From UBA1413 sp964461455 (GTDB taxonomy: Bacteria > Bacteroidota > Bacteroidia > Bacteroidales > Prolixibacteraceae), in contig CAYWUJ010000050.1 in the NCBI GenBank assembly GCA_964461455.1, positions 1-14,542 of the forward strand: a stretch of DNA of 14,542 nucleotides, read 5' to 3'. Of the stretch, positions 7,185 through 14,541 are shown piece after piece. Under the pieces are notes generated by a model that was not told the DNA's origin, ran no database searches, and was given only the letters and a program-made list of their open reading frames with translations. Within the stretch, counting starts at the first letter, position 1, and every line of letters begins with the position of its first letter. Both the position numbers and the translations under genes were made by a program.

Positions 7185-8591
7185 TCACCACAACTCCCGG
7201 TGCCAGGGGACGGGAATGGAGTCAAAGGTCATTCTGATGCGGAATTCCTGCGGAAAGTAATTATTGGTCCGGTTGCCCAGGTTTTTGACCCATCCCAGGG
7301 AGACATCCCTGAAGGCGGTCAGGATCCATCCTTTTTCCCTGCCGGGAAGGGTAATGTTTTCCCTTCTCAGGAATCGCAATGCCTCTTCCAGAGTGAGGTT
7401 GGCGACAGGGAAGGCATCATCATGGAGGACGCGGGAGAAAGCTGAGAACGGATGGGGAACCATATTGGCCCCTGCCGGTAAGGCGACAGGGATTCCCACC
7501 TGCAGCAGGGGAATTTCCCGTTCCAGGAGCGAGAGCAGGGGAACTCCTTCCGCGGGAAAAAAGGAGTGGAGTTCGCCGTTACTCAGAAAAATCCCTGAAG
7601 TGCCGGGCTTCACCCACTTTTCCAGGATCCGGGCAATACTCTTGTCAGAAGGGGTCCACTTTTTCAGGGAATACCGGGAGGGGAGTGATGAAGCGGGGAT
7701 CCCTTCCTTACGTGCCACAGCGGCGAAGAAGCCTTCACCCCTGACCAGGTGGGGATAAAAGCGGTATCCGGTGATCTTTCCCTTGCGGGAAGTGACGATA
7801 GGCCACGAAGGGTCGGGGTTAACTTCCAGAAAAAGGGCGCCGGCTTCTTTGGCCAGCCACTCCATATTCTCCTCGTTTTCGTCCTGGTTGAAGGTACAGG
7901 TACTGTATACCACTGCACCTCCCGGTTTCAGGCATTTCCAGGCTTCTGCCAGAATTCTCCGCTGCCGGGCGGCACATAACCTGATGTTTGCAGGTGACCA
8001 CTCGGCAACCGACCGGTTATCCTTCCTGAAAAGGCCCTCTCCTGAGCAGGGAGCATCGACGACGATCAGGTCAAAGATCTCCCCCAGGCGGGAAAAAAGG
8101 GAAGGATCCCCATTGGAGACGACCACCCCGGGGGTTCCCCATTTGCTGACATTCTCCTGAAGAATGCGTGCCCTGCTGCGGATCACCTCATTGGTAACCA
8201 GAAGATCGCCATGACGGAGCAGCGACATCAGGTGGGTGGCCTTTCCTCCGGGGGCCCCGCAGAGGTCCAGGACCAGGGCCGGAGTATCGGGCCATACAGC
8301 CCGGCACAACTCCCCGATAAACATCGATGATGGCTCCTGCACATAATAGGCCCCTCCGTGAAGCCAGGGATCGGCAGTAAACAAAGGACGCTCCGCAAGG
8401 TAATATCCGGTGGAACACCAGGGCACCTGATCGGCAGGCAAACCCGCTCTCCACTTCAGCGGATTGACCCGCACCGATACCGGAGACTCCCCCGATAAGG
8501 AGGTTTCAAAATCACTAAAAACCTCCCCGAGCTCACTTTTCATCCTTTCCAGAAAAGCCTCCGGAAATATATTTCCCCTCTCTTCCCTCAT
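7185..8591 (-). CDS. rsmF: rRNA cytosine-C5 methyltransferase, RsmF / NOL1-NOP2-Sun family
   Basis: A 468-residue SAM-dependent RNA m5C methyltransferase. The N-terminal part (to about 100) carries VRVNPLKW (40-47) and AYYVQEPSSM (81-90), the RNA-entry region of the family. The Rossmann core holds the SAM loop DLCGAPGGK (109-117; Gly replaces the more common Ala at 112), VDAPCSGEG (178-186, motif IV with Cys182) and YSTCTF (229-234, motif VI with catalytic Cys232). The C-terminal part ends in the LGWVKNLGNRTNNYFPQEFRI stretch typical of the RsmF-type PUA-like extension. E. coli RsmF modifies C1407 of 16S rRNA; the same site is inferred here, not shown. The start at 8591 is fixed by a strong Shine-Dalgarno. 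The gene precedes dnaE on the same strand and may share a transcript. Confidence 0.92.
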   Translation of the reverse strand: MREERGNIFPEAFLERMKSELGEVFSDFETSLSGESPVSVRVNPLKWRAGLPADQVPWCSTGYYLAERPLFTADPWLHGGAYYVQEPSSMFIGELCRAVWPDTPALVLDLCGAPGGKATHLMSLLRHGDLLVTNEVIRSRARILQENVSKWGTPGVVVSNGDPSLFSRLGEIFDLIVVDAPCSGEGLFRKDNRSVAEWSPANIRLCAARQRRILAEAWKCLKPGGAVVYSTCTFNQDENEENMEWLAKEAGALFLEVNPDPSWPIVTSRKGKITGYRFYPHLVRGEGFFAAVARKEGIPASSLPSRYSLKKWTPSDKSIARILEKWVKPGTSGIFLSNGELHSFFPAEGVPLLSLLEREIPLLQVGIPVALPAGANMVPHPFSAFSRVLHDDAFPVANLTLEEALRFLRRENITLPGREKGWILTAFRDVSLGWVKNLGNRTNNYFPQEFRIRMTFDSIPVPWHRELW

Positions 8592-8594
8592 TTT

Positions 8595-8601
8595 ACCTCC
8601 T
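8595..8601 (-). promoter_or_regulatory. Strong Shine-Dalgarno before rsmF
   Basis: On the minus strand AGGAGGT lies directly upstream of the rsmF ATG, with AGGAGG separated from it by four bases (TAAA). A full anti-SD match is unusual in Bacteroidota, where most genes use AT-rich leaders without SD. It supports the ATG at 8591 as the start. Confidence 0.6.
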
Positions 8602-8625
8602 CTTAGTTTATTGTCAGGCGGTTAA

Positions 8626-8672
8626 AAATAAAATAATTCTGTATTCTGTATGTTGATTCAAATAAAATAATT
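8626..8672. repeat. 13-bp direct repeat around a 7-bp tandem repeat in the rsmF / RNA-binding-protein divergent region
   Basis: AAATAAAATAATT occurs at 8626-8638 and again at 8660-8672, with a 34-bp period (about three helical turns). Between them TTCTGTA is repeated in tandem (8637-8643 and 8644-8650). This AT-rich block lies in the 218-bp region that drives the two divergent genes. It could be a protein-binding site or promoter-activating AT tracts. Just beyond it, CTTGACA (8694-8700) and TGTCAGG (8707-8713) can form a small hairpin. No promoter could be fixed with confidence. Confidence 0.4.
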
Positions 8673-8809
8673 AATATTGCACCCGATTTGAGTCTTGACA
8701 GCAGCGTGTCAGGTTTTACTTTCAGAGCTTCACCGTTTGAAAAGTTTTATCACGCCTAACTGTTTTCAACCTCAACGCCACTTAATTAATTATCAATTTT
8801 TTAGTTTAA

Positions 8810-9238
8810 ATGAACATTTACATTTCAAATTTAAGTTTCGATGTCAATGACAACGATTTAAAGGAATTATTTGAAGAATACGGCGAAGTTTCTTCAGCAA
8901 AAGTGATCACAGACAAGTTTTCAGGAAAATCGAGAGGTTTCGGTTTTGTTGAAATGGCGAACGATGAGGAAGGCCGCAAGGCTATTGAGGAGCTCAACCA
9001 GGCTGAGTATGATGGCAAAACCATCAATGTTTCCGTTGCTAAACCCCGTGAAGATCGTCCGGAAAGGAAACCTTTCGGCGGTGGTAACCGTGGTGGCGGT
9101 GGCTTTGGCGGTGGCAACCGTGGCGGTGGCTATGGTGGCAGTCGCGGCGGCAGCGGCGGCGGCGGCGGCGGCTTCAGCGGCAACCGTGGTGGTGGTGGTG
9201 ATCGCGGCGGTGACCGTGGTGGCTACAACAAGTATTAA
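8810..9238 (+). CDS. RRM-domain RNA-binding protein with glycine-rich tail
   Basis: A 142-residue protein with a single RNA recognition motif at residues 1-78: RNP2 is IYISNL (3-8) and RNP1 is KSRGFGFV (40-47), with aromatic residues at the RNA-stacking positions (Y4, F44, F46). Residues 89-140 are a low-complexity tail of Gly with Arg, Asn and a few aromatics, RGG-like, as in plant and cyanobacterial glycine-rich RNA-binding proteins. Bacteroidota commonly encode such proteins as abundant post-transcriptional regulators or RNA chaperones, possibly replacing Hfq, which many of them lack. The gene stands alone, is preceded by a long AT-rich leader and ends in a strong terminator, suggesting a separately controlled, well-expressed transcript. 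Target RNAs are unknown. Confidence 0.93.
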   Translation: MNIYISNLSFDVNDNDLKELFEEYGEVSSAKVITDKFSGKSRGFGFVEMANDEEGRKAIEELNQAEYDGKTINVSVAKPREDRPERKPFGGGNRGGGGFGGGNRGGGYGGSRGGSGGGGGGFSGNRGGGGDRGGDRGGYNKY

Positions 9239-9251
9239 TCAGAAGGATCTC

Positions 9252-9267
9252 TGGTCCTGCGGGACCA
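9252..9267 (+). other. Hairpin in the 3' UTR of the RNA-binding-protein gene
   Basis: TGGTCC (9252-9257) pairs perfectly with GGACCA (9262-9267) around a TGCG loop, 14 bases after the stop codon. A weaker CCGG...CCGG stem follows at 9281-9296 before the terminator. The 3' UTR therefore has up to three stems in a row. It might stabilise the mRNA or bind the RRM protein itself; no direct evidence for either. Confidence 0.5.
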
Positions 9268-9299
9268 AACCGAACTATAACCGGCCTTCAGTCCGGCGT

Positions 9300-9328
9300 A
9301 AAGGGTTTCATCAGAAACCCTTTTTTTT
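9300..9328 (+). terminator. Intrinsic terminator after the RNA-binding-protein gene
   Basis: AAGGGTTTC (9301-9309) and GAAACCCTT (9314-9322) form a perfect 9-bp stem with a four-base loop, followed by a run of T (through 9328). This is a textbook rho-independent terminator for the plus-strand gene, ending its transcript about 90 bases after the stop codon. It stands ahead of the convergent gene at 9406-9819. Confidence 0.9.
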
Positions 9329-9405
9329 ATTTCCCACCACCTGATCCCCTTCAGGTTGACGGCGCTCACACCGGCCTCTTCCCACACGCGGCAACAACCG
9401 AAAGA

Positions 9406-9819
9406 TCACAAATCGGCCCAGATCCGTGCCAGCGAATAACCCGGAGCCTCCAGCGAAAGATTCAGAAAATAACCGAAGGGGGTCTGCCAGGTCTCGATGC
9501 CCCCGTTTTTCAGCCTCTTCTCCGCCTCTATAAAGAGCTCCCGTGAAAACTCCACCGAAGCCTTGGAAGCCGACAAATGGGCGAACGAATGAAGGACCAC
9601 CCGTGACAGGTTGTTTTTTCGCAAGGCCCATTTCACATGATTGACCAGCTTCTTCTCCCTGCTGGCAACCCCCTGTTCCTCATCTCCCTCCTCCACCTGG
9701 ATAAAGGCCACCATCGCATCGCGGTATTCGGCTCCCTGGTCCACCACTTCGGCATCCTCCAGGGTCTTGTCTCCCGGGGTATAGGCAAACCGGGTCACCG
9801 CCATCATCAGAACTTTCAT
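9406..9819 (-). CDS. Free-standing threonyl-tRNA synthetase editing domain protein (archaeal type)
   Basis: A 137-residue protein matching the N-terminal editing domain of archaeal threonyl-tRNA synthetase (tRNA-Thr_ED), which has a D-aminoacyl-tRNA-deacylase-like fold and removes wrongly attached serine from tRNA-Thr. Supporting blocks are the start MKVLMMAVTRFAY, then VVLHSFAHLSASKAS (74-88), EAEKRLKNGGIETWQTPFGYF (98-118) and the GYSLARI end (127-133). No synthetase catalytic or anticodon domain is attached. Against the archaeal enzyme as I recall it, the His of AHLS is kept (H81). The usual FGWYK is FGYFL (115-119), so the Tyr and catalytic Lys are lost, and the Glu of GHPLAE is Arg (R132). 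It may bind tRNA or amino acids, or edit by another chemistry. Family membership is fairly sure, activity is not. Confidence 0.8.
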   Translation of the reverse strand: MKVLMMAVTRFAYTPGDKTLEDAEVVDQGAEYRDAMVAFIQVEEGDEEQGVASREKKLVNHVKWALRKNNLSRVVLHSFAHLSASKASVEFSRELFIEAEKRLKNGGIETWQTPFGYFLNLSLEAPGYSLARIWADL

Positions 9820-10010
9820 GTGCCAAATATTTCGTTATTAAGGGAGATCATGTGTAACAAAGATCCCTTATTGCAAAATTAACTTTCCTGAATGAATAAC
9901 CTCAACACATCCCGGTTTTTCATGATCCTGAGGGGTTCCGGTTTTCACCGCAATAGCGATCGCTGTGACCACGGAATATTTTAAATTTAGTACCTTTGGC
10001 ACACCTTAAT
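9820..10010. other. Divergent intergenic region before the protease operon
   Basis: 191 bp between the editing-domain gene (minus) and the protease gene (plus). TAAGGGA (9839-9845) and TCCCTTA (9864-9870) form a spaced inverted repeat close to the start of the minus-strand gene. AGCGATCGCT (9955-9964) is a perfect 10-bp palindrome upstream of the probable promoter of the plus-strand gene. No small gene or riboswitch was recognised. Confidence 0.45.
9991..9998 (+). promoter_or_regulatory. Candidate Bacteroidota -7 promoter element for the protease operon
   Basis: TACCTTTG fits the Bacteroidota sigma-ABfr -7 consensus TAnnTTTG exactly and lies 12 bases before the first ATG of the protease gene. 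A good -33 TTTG at the usual 19-21-base distance is missing; the nearest is TGTG at 9964-9967, with a 23-base gap. The transcript would have a very short leader. Confidence 0.4.
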
Positions 10011-12361
10011 ATGATGAGAAAATTCAGTTTCATACTCTTCCTGTTTTTCTTTCAGGGTGCCGGCACCTTGTGGGCACAATTGTCGGAAGGAGGAATTCCC
10101 AGGGTTCCTTTGGCGGTGAAATCGGCCTCTCTGTCCCGGGAAACCCTGCCGGAGGTCAGCAATGAGCTTTTGCTGTGGCAGAGCATGGNNNNNNNNNNNN
10201 NNNNNNNNNNNNNNNNNNNNNNNNNNNNNNNNNNNNNNNNNNNNNNNNNNNNNNNNNNNNNNNNNNNNNNNNNNNNNNNNNNNNNNNNTCCCGGGAAACC
10301 CTGCCGGAGGTCAGCAATGAGCTTTTGCTGTGGCAGAGCATGGCTGAAAGGGAGGAGGATTCCGCACTGGGGAGACTCAAGCCTCTGAGGTTTGCCCACT
10401 CTTTTGCGACCGGCTACACGCCGGCGACCCATGGCACCTGGGCGGCTTCCGCTGACGGATGGCAGATCTGGCAACTGACCCTCCATTCACCGGGGGCGCT
10501 CTCCCTGAATGTCATCTTCAGCCAGTTCTCCCTTCGCGGAAATGCCAGGCTTTTCCTGTTCACCCCGGGAGAGGAGCAGATCAGGGGAGCCTACACCTCA
10601 GCCAACAACGACCCCGGGGGTGTCTTTGCCACCACTCCGCTTCCCGGAGACGTCATGACCATTCAGTACGAGTGTCCACCGGGTGACACTGCCAACCATC
10701 CCTTTGTGATTTCCACCGTCAACCACGATTTCCTGGGAATCCTCAAATACGTCGATGAACGCCGTCCCATGGGGGTGACCGCAGAAGCCTGCAACATAGA
10801 TGTCAACTGCCTGGCCGCCGACAGATGGCGGGAGGTGCAGAACAGCGTATGCCGTATCATGGTCGAGGGAAGAGACCTCTGTACGGGAACCCTCCTCAAC
10901 AACAGCGCTTCCGACCAGAGGCCCTATATCCTCACGGCCAACCATTGCATCAGTACGGCCATGAAAGCCCAGGGCTCCCTTTTCCTCTTCAATTATGAGA
11001 GTCCTTTCTGCGGGCCTCTCGACGGTGACGTGATCAACTCCCTGTCGGGGAGCCGTCTCAGGGCGACTCTCGACAGCCTCGACTTTGCCCTGGTGGAACT
11101 CAACACCCCACCACCTCCCTCCTTCAGACCATACTATGCCGGGTGGAACCGCGACCCCGTCCCGGCCGACACCATAGCCGCCATTCACCATCCACAGGGG
11201 GATATCAAAAAAATAGCCATTGATCACCAGGCCGCCGTGAGCTCCTCCTTCCTCTCCTCTTTCAGAAAAAACAGCTTCTGGAAAGTGCTCCGCTGGGAAG
11301 CCGGCACCACCGAAATAGGATCGTCGGGATGCGGACTCTTCAACCGGCAAAGCCAGGTCACCGGCACCCTGACGGGGGGAGCTGCCAACTGCTCCAATCC
11401 CGTCAACGACTATTTTGCCCGCTTTGACCTGGCCTGGGACTACCGGGGAGACTCCGCCCGCCAGTTGAAATACTGGCTGGACCCGGCCCGCACCAATCCC
11501 ATCAGCATCAACGGGAAACAGTTCAACCAGGGCGAGGAGCTCAGCAGAACCTTCTCCCCCCTCAGGGAAGGAGATGCCTATACCCTGCTGGCCATCAGCG
11601 GTGCCGGCGCCCCCTGGAAAGGCTACTGGACCGGCACCAACAACACCGGCATCACGGAAGTCGCCAGTAAGTTCTCCATTCCCGGAAAAGAGATGGTTCA
11701 CTCCGTCGCACTGGGAGTGGGGAAAATAAAAGCGGCCGACAGAAACAGCACGGTAGCCCTGCGGTTTTACAACCTTCAGGGAAACACGGTGATGCCCTTC
11801 GGTTACGAGAAAACCATCGCCCTGAAAAGCCTGGTTTCCGATGCCATGAACCTGGTCTTTATAGATCCGGTTTTTCTGCCTGAAGACTCCTTCCTGGTGG
11901 CCCTGAACCTGGAAAACATCAGCACCGGGGATACGCTGGCGCTGTTCCAGACGATCCGTACTTCGGGTCCCGAGAATCTCTTCCTGCTGAAGGATGGCCT
12001 CTGGACCAAATTCTCAGACCTCTTCCCTGATGGGAGGTACGGTGCCCTGGCCCTGGAAATCGCGGCTTTCAACGCGGAACTCTCCACCAACGACACCCTT
12101 ACCGGGGAGCGCCCTGAACAGATCCTGATCTATCCCAATCCCGCAGTTTCCCACATTACGGTAAAAAGCAGCGGACTTCTCCTGCCCGAAATGGTCTCCC
12201 TCCACACCATGACAGGCCAGAGCCTGCCCGTCAGGGTCACCTCCCTGGCGCCCGGGGAAACCGGCATCAGCATGGACCACTACCCGCCGGGTGTCTATCT
12301 CCTGATTATCAAGTGGGAAAAGGGATATTCCCGGCATAAAATAGTACTTACCAGCCGGTGA
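10011..12361 (+). CDS. Secreted trypsin / lysyl-endopeptidase-like serine protease with T9SS sorting domain (interrupted by an assembly gap)
   Basis: As printed, the frame is broken by 100 Ns between two identical 55-bp copies. Collapsing the gap and one copy (155 bp) gives one frame of 731 residues. It starts with a signal peptide (MMRKFSFILFLFFFQG; ATGs at 10011 and 10014 are equally possible). A beta-rich prodomain follows, then a chymotrypsin-fold protease resembling lysyl endopeptidases. The catalytic residues are His in TANHC (codon 10943-10945), Asp in SLDFALVEL (11081-11083) and Ser in GSSGCGLF (11324-11326). Many Cys suggest disulfides and an extracytoplasmic enzyme. A second beta domain follows, and the end (IYPNPAVSHITV to PPGVYLLII) is a T9SS C-terminal domain. 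It therefore probably acts at or outside the cell surface. The stop lies six bases before the lipoprotein gene, suggesting one operon. Cleavage specificity is unknown. Confidence 0.88.
10134..10188 (+). repeat. 55-bp sequence duplicated across the gap, copy 1
   Basis: Identical over all 55 bases to 10289-10343 and flush against the Ns. Translated it reads SRETLPEVSNELLLWQSM in the protease frame. It is most simply the overlap between two contig ends that the scaffolder failed to merge, not a biological repeat. Confidence 0.9.
10189..10288. other. Assembly gap of exactly 100 N
   Basis: One hundred unspecified bases, the conventional filler for a gap of unknown size. Both flanks end in the same 55-bp sequence, so the true gap is probably negative (overlapping contigs). 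Confidence 0.98.
10289..10343 (+). repeat. 55-bp sequence duplicated across the gap, copy 2
   Basis: Exact copy of 10134-10188, beginning at the first base after the Ns. The protease frame runs from this copy without interruption to the stop at 12361. Confidence 0.9.
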
Positions 12362-12367
12362 TCCGCT

Positions 12368-13495
12368 ATGCGAGCATATCTGTCCCTTCTTTCCGTTTCC
12401 CTGGCTCTTCTTTTTTCCTGCCATGGCAGCCATCCCCAGGGAGGCGTGGCTGAAGGCAACCACTATGCCCGGGGATTCTCACTCCTTGATTCCGGGGGAT
12501 ATACCCGGGTGAGGGTGTCCAATCCCTGGGGACAAGCGCGGAATATTGTGATGGAGTATTACCTGGTCCCGGAAGAGGACCCCGTTCCTTCACACCTGGA
12601 TGGAAAAACCGTAATCCGCACCCCTGTCGACAGGATCATCTGCATGAGCACCTCCCACCTGGCCTTTCTGGAGGCCCTCGGGGAAACGGGGAAAATCACC
12701 GGGGTTTCAGGGAGGGGCTATATCACTTCGCCCAGGGTTCTGAAGCGACTGGAAGAGGGCCTGGCCGTGGATGTGGGATATGGGCAGAACCTCAATTTCG
12801 AGGAGATCATCAGGCAGCAACCAGGAATGGTCATGCTGTATGGCGTCGACAGCGAAATCGCCGGGTTCCTGGGGAAATTCAGAGATCTGGGGATTCCGGC
12901 AGTCGTCAACGCAGAATACCTGGAGGATACTCCCCTGGGCAAGGCGGAGTGGATCCGCTTTACCGGTGCCTTCCTCGACAGGGAAGAGACCGCCGACTCC
13001 CTTTTCCGCGCTACCGAAGAGCGCTATCTCTCCCTGCAGGCCCTCAGCGGCAGCGTGAAGGAAAACCCGGAAGTCATGGTGGGACTCCCCTACCGCGACA
13101 CCTGGTGGATTCCGGGCGGTAACTCCTATATGGCGCGGCTCATCAGCGACGCCGGGGGCAGCTTTGCCGGAAGGGAAAACGCCTCACGGGAGAGTGTGGT
13201 CATCAGCATGGAAGAGGCCATAGGCCTCTCGGCTCATGCCTCCCTCTGGATCAACACCGGCAACGTGACCACCAAAGAGGAAATTCTGGCTTCTGACAGC
13301 CGTCTGGCAAGCCTCCCCGCCTTCGCGAAGGCCAGGATATACAACAACAACAGGCACGCCACCCCCGCCGGGGGCAACGACTTCTGGGAAAGCGGAACGG
13401 TAAGGCCCGACCTGATCCTGGAAGACCTGATCCGCATTTTTCATCCCGGGCTTTTGCCTCCGGGAGAGTTGAACTATTACAGGGAGGTACTGTGA
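12368..13495 (+). CDS. Periplasmic substrate-binding lipoprotein of an ABC importer (BtuF/FhuD/FecB type)
   Basis: A 375-residue lipoprotein: the signal peptide ends in LLFSC, placing the lipidated Cys at residue 18. After an N-terminal strand-rich section, residues about 84-360 form a class III periplasmic binding protein. Recognisable parts are RIICMSTSHLAFLEALGETGKITGVS (89-114), the EEIIRQQPGMVM strand (145-156), the EYLEDTPLGKAEWIRFTG helix (183-200) typical of Bacteroidota members, and the C-terminal FWESGTVRPDLILEDL (339-354). Such proteins deliver cobalamin, haem or iron-siderophore complexes to a FecCD/BtuC permease. The gene sits six bases after the protease stop, and its last four bases overlap the permease start (GTGA), so the three genes look translationally coupled. 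The ligand cannot be read from the sequence. No cobalamin riboswitch or iron box was seen upstream. Confidence 0.9.
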   Translation: MRAYLSLLSVSLALLFSCHGSHPQGGVAEGNHYARGFSLLDSGGYTRVRVSNPWGQARNIVMEYYLVPEEDPVPSHLDGKTVIRTPVDRIICMSTSHLAFLEALGETGKITGVSGRGYITSPRVLKRLEEGLAVDVGYGQNLNFEEIIRQQPGMVMLYGVDSEIAGFLGKFRDLGIPAVVNAEYLEDTPLGKAEWIRFTGAFLDREETADSLFRATEERYLSLQALSGSVKENPEVMVGLPYRDTWWIPGGNSYMARLISDAGGSFAGRENASRESVVISMEEAIGLSAHASLWINTGNVTTKEEILASDSRLASLPAFAKARIYNNNRHATPAGGNDFWESGTVRPDLILEDLIRIFHPGLLPPGELNYYREVL

Positions 13496-14541
13496 ACGCC
13501 CTGCTTCATCATAAAAAACGCAAAAGTGAGGGATGGCTGCTGGCAGCCTTCTCCCTGCTGGCCGTGGTGCTTTTCGTAGCCGATATCCTTTCCGGGTCGG
13601 TACTCATTCCCCTGGAAGAGGTCGCCGGGGCTCTTTTCCGGCCCTCCATGGCTGGGGAAACCGTCAACACCATCGTCAGGGACTTCAGGCTGCCCAAGGC
13701 CATCACGGCGCTGATGGCCGGCATGGCCCTGTCGGTCAGCGGATTCCAGATGCAAACCGTTTTCCGCAATCCTCTGGCTGGCCCCTATGTCCTGGGAATC
13801 AGCGCTGGAGCCAGTCTGGCGGTTGCCCTTTTCGCCCTGGGGTTCTCCTCCTTTCTGGCGGTGGGATTCTCCTTTGCAGGCAGCTGGTCCCTGGCCACCA
13901 TCGCGTGGGCGGGAGCCTTTGCCGTCATGCTGCTGATCCTCTTTGTCTCCTCGAGGGTAAACGACAACATGACCGTTCTGATTCTGGGCATCCTCTTTTC
14001 CAGCGCTGCCGGAGCCGTGGTTTCCATCCTGCAGTACTTCAGCAGCGAATCGATGCTCAAGGCCTTCATAGTATGGACCATGGGCAGCCTGGGCAGCATC
14101 ACCTCGGAACAGCTCACCGTGGTGGTCCCTGCCGTCATTGCGGGTATCCTTCTGGCCCTCTCCAGGATGAAGGATCTGAATGCCTTTCTCCTGGGCGAGA
14201 ACTACGCCCGTTCCCTGGGGGTCCCCATCCTCCGTAGCAGACTATGGATATTCCTCAGCGCCAGCCTTCTGGCGGGAACCATCACTGCCTTTTGCGGCCC
14301 CATAGGATTCATAGGAATTGCGGTGCCTCATCTGGCACGGGTGATCTTCCGCACTACCGACCACCGGATTCTGTTGCCGGCGGTGATCCTTCTTGGCGCC
14401 AATGCCATGCTCCTGAGCGACATCATCGCCCAACTCCCCGGGTTCCAGGCTACCCTGCCCATCAACTCGGTGACTGCCCTGCTGGGAATCCCCATCGTCA
14501 TCTGGATGATCATCAGAAACCGGAAATTCGCAGCCCTGTGA
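13492..14541 (+). CDS. FecCD/BtuC-family ABC importer permease
   Basis: A 349-residue, very hydrophobic protein with about ten membrane segments. Family hallmarks are RLPKAITALMAGMALSVSG (66-84), RNPLAGPYVLGISAGAS (92-108), the cytoplasmic coupling loop LNAFLLGENYARSLGV (229-243), CGPIGFIGIAVPHLAR (268-283) and the final helix LPINSVTALLGIPIVIWMI (322-340). It forms the channel of a type II ABC importer, receiving substrate from the preceding lipoprotein. A GTG start overlapping the previous stop codon is chosen because it gives the normal length and coupling. The gene is complete, with its stop at 14539-14541, one base before the window ends. The ATP-binding subunit should follow outside the window. 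Confidence 0.93.
   Translation: MNALLHHKKRKSEGWLLAAFSLLAVVLFVADILSGSVLIPLEEVAGALFRPSMAGETVNTIVRDFRLPKAITALMAGMALSVSGFQMQTVFRNPLAGPYVLGISAGASLAVALFALGFSSFLAVGFSFAGSWSLATIAWAGAFAVMLLILFVSSRVNDNMTVLILGILFSSAAGAVVSILQYFSSESMLKAFIVWTMGSLGSITSEQLTVVVPAVIAGILLALSRMKDLNAFLLGENYARSLGVPILRSRLWIFLSASLLAGTITAFCGPIGFIGIAVPHLARVIFRTTDHRILLPAVILLGANAMLLSDIIAQLPGFQATLPINSVTALLGIPIVIWMIIRNRKFAAL

Noticed and set aside
9080..9235. GC-rich GGT/GGC repeats as a minisatellite or CRISPR-like array
   Set aside because: They are in frame and encode the glycine-rich tail of the RRM protein. Units are irregular and there are no spacers.
9996..10010. TTG start for the protease gene
   Set aside because: It lies inside the candidate -7 promoter element. 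The ATGs at 10011 and 10014 give a clean signal peptide.
9820..10010. Cobalamin riboswitch or Fur-type box before the protease-importer cluster
   Set aside because: No B12-box-like sequence or iron-box palindrome could be made out, and the leader from the candidate promoter would be only a few bases long.
10598..11701. Minus-strand frame of 367 codons
   Set aside because: It is antisense to the protease catalytic domain, where the plus strand has His, Asp and Ser motifs in order. It has no recognisable family.
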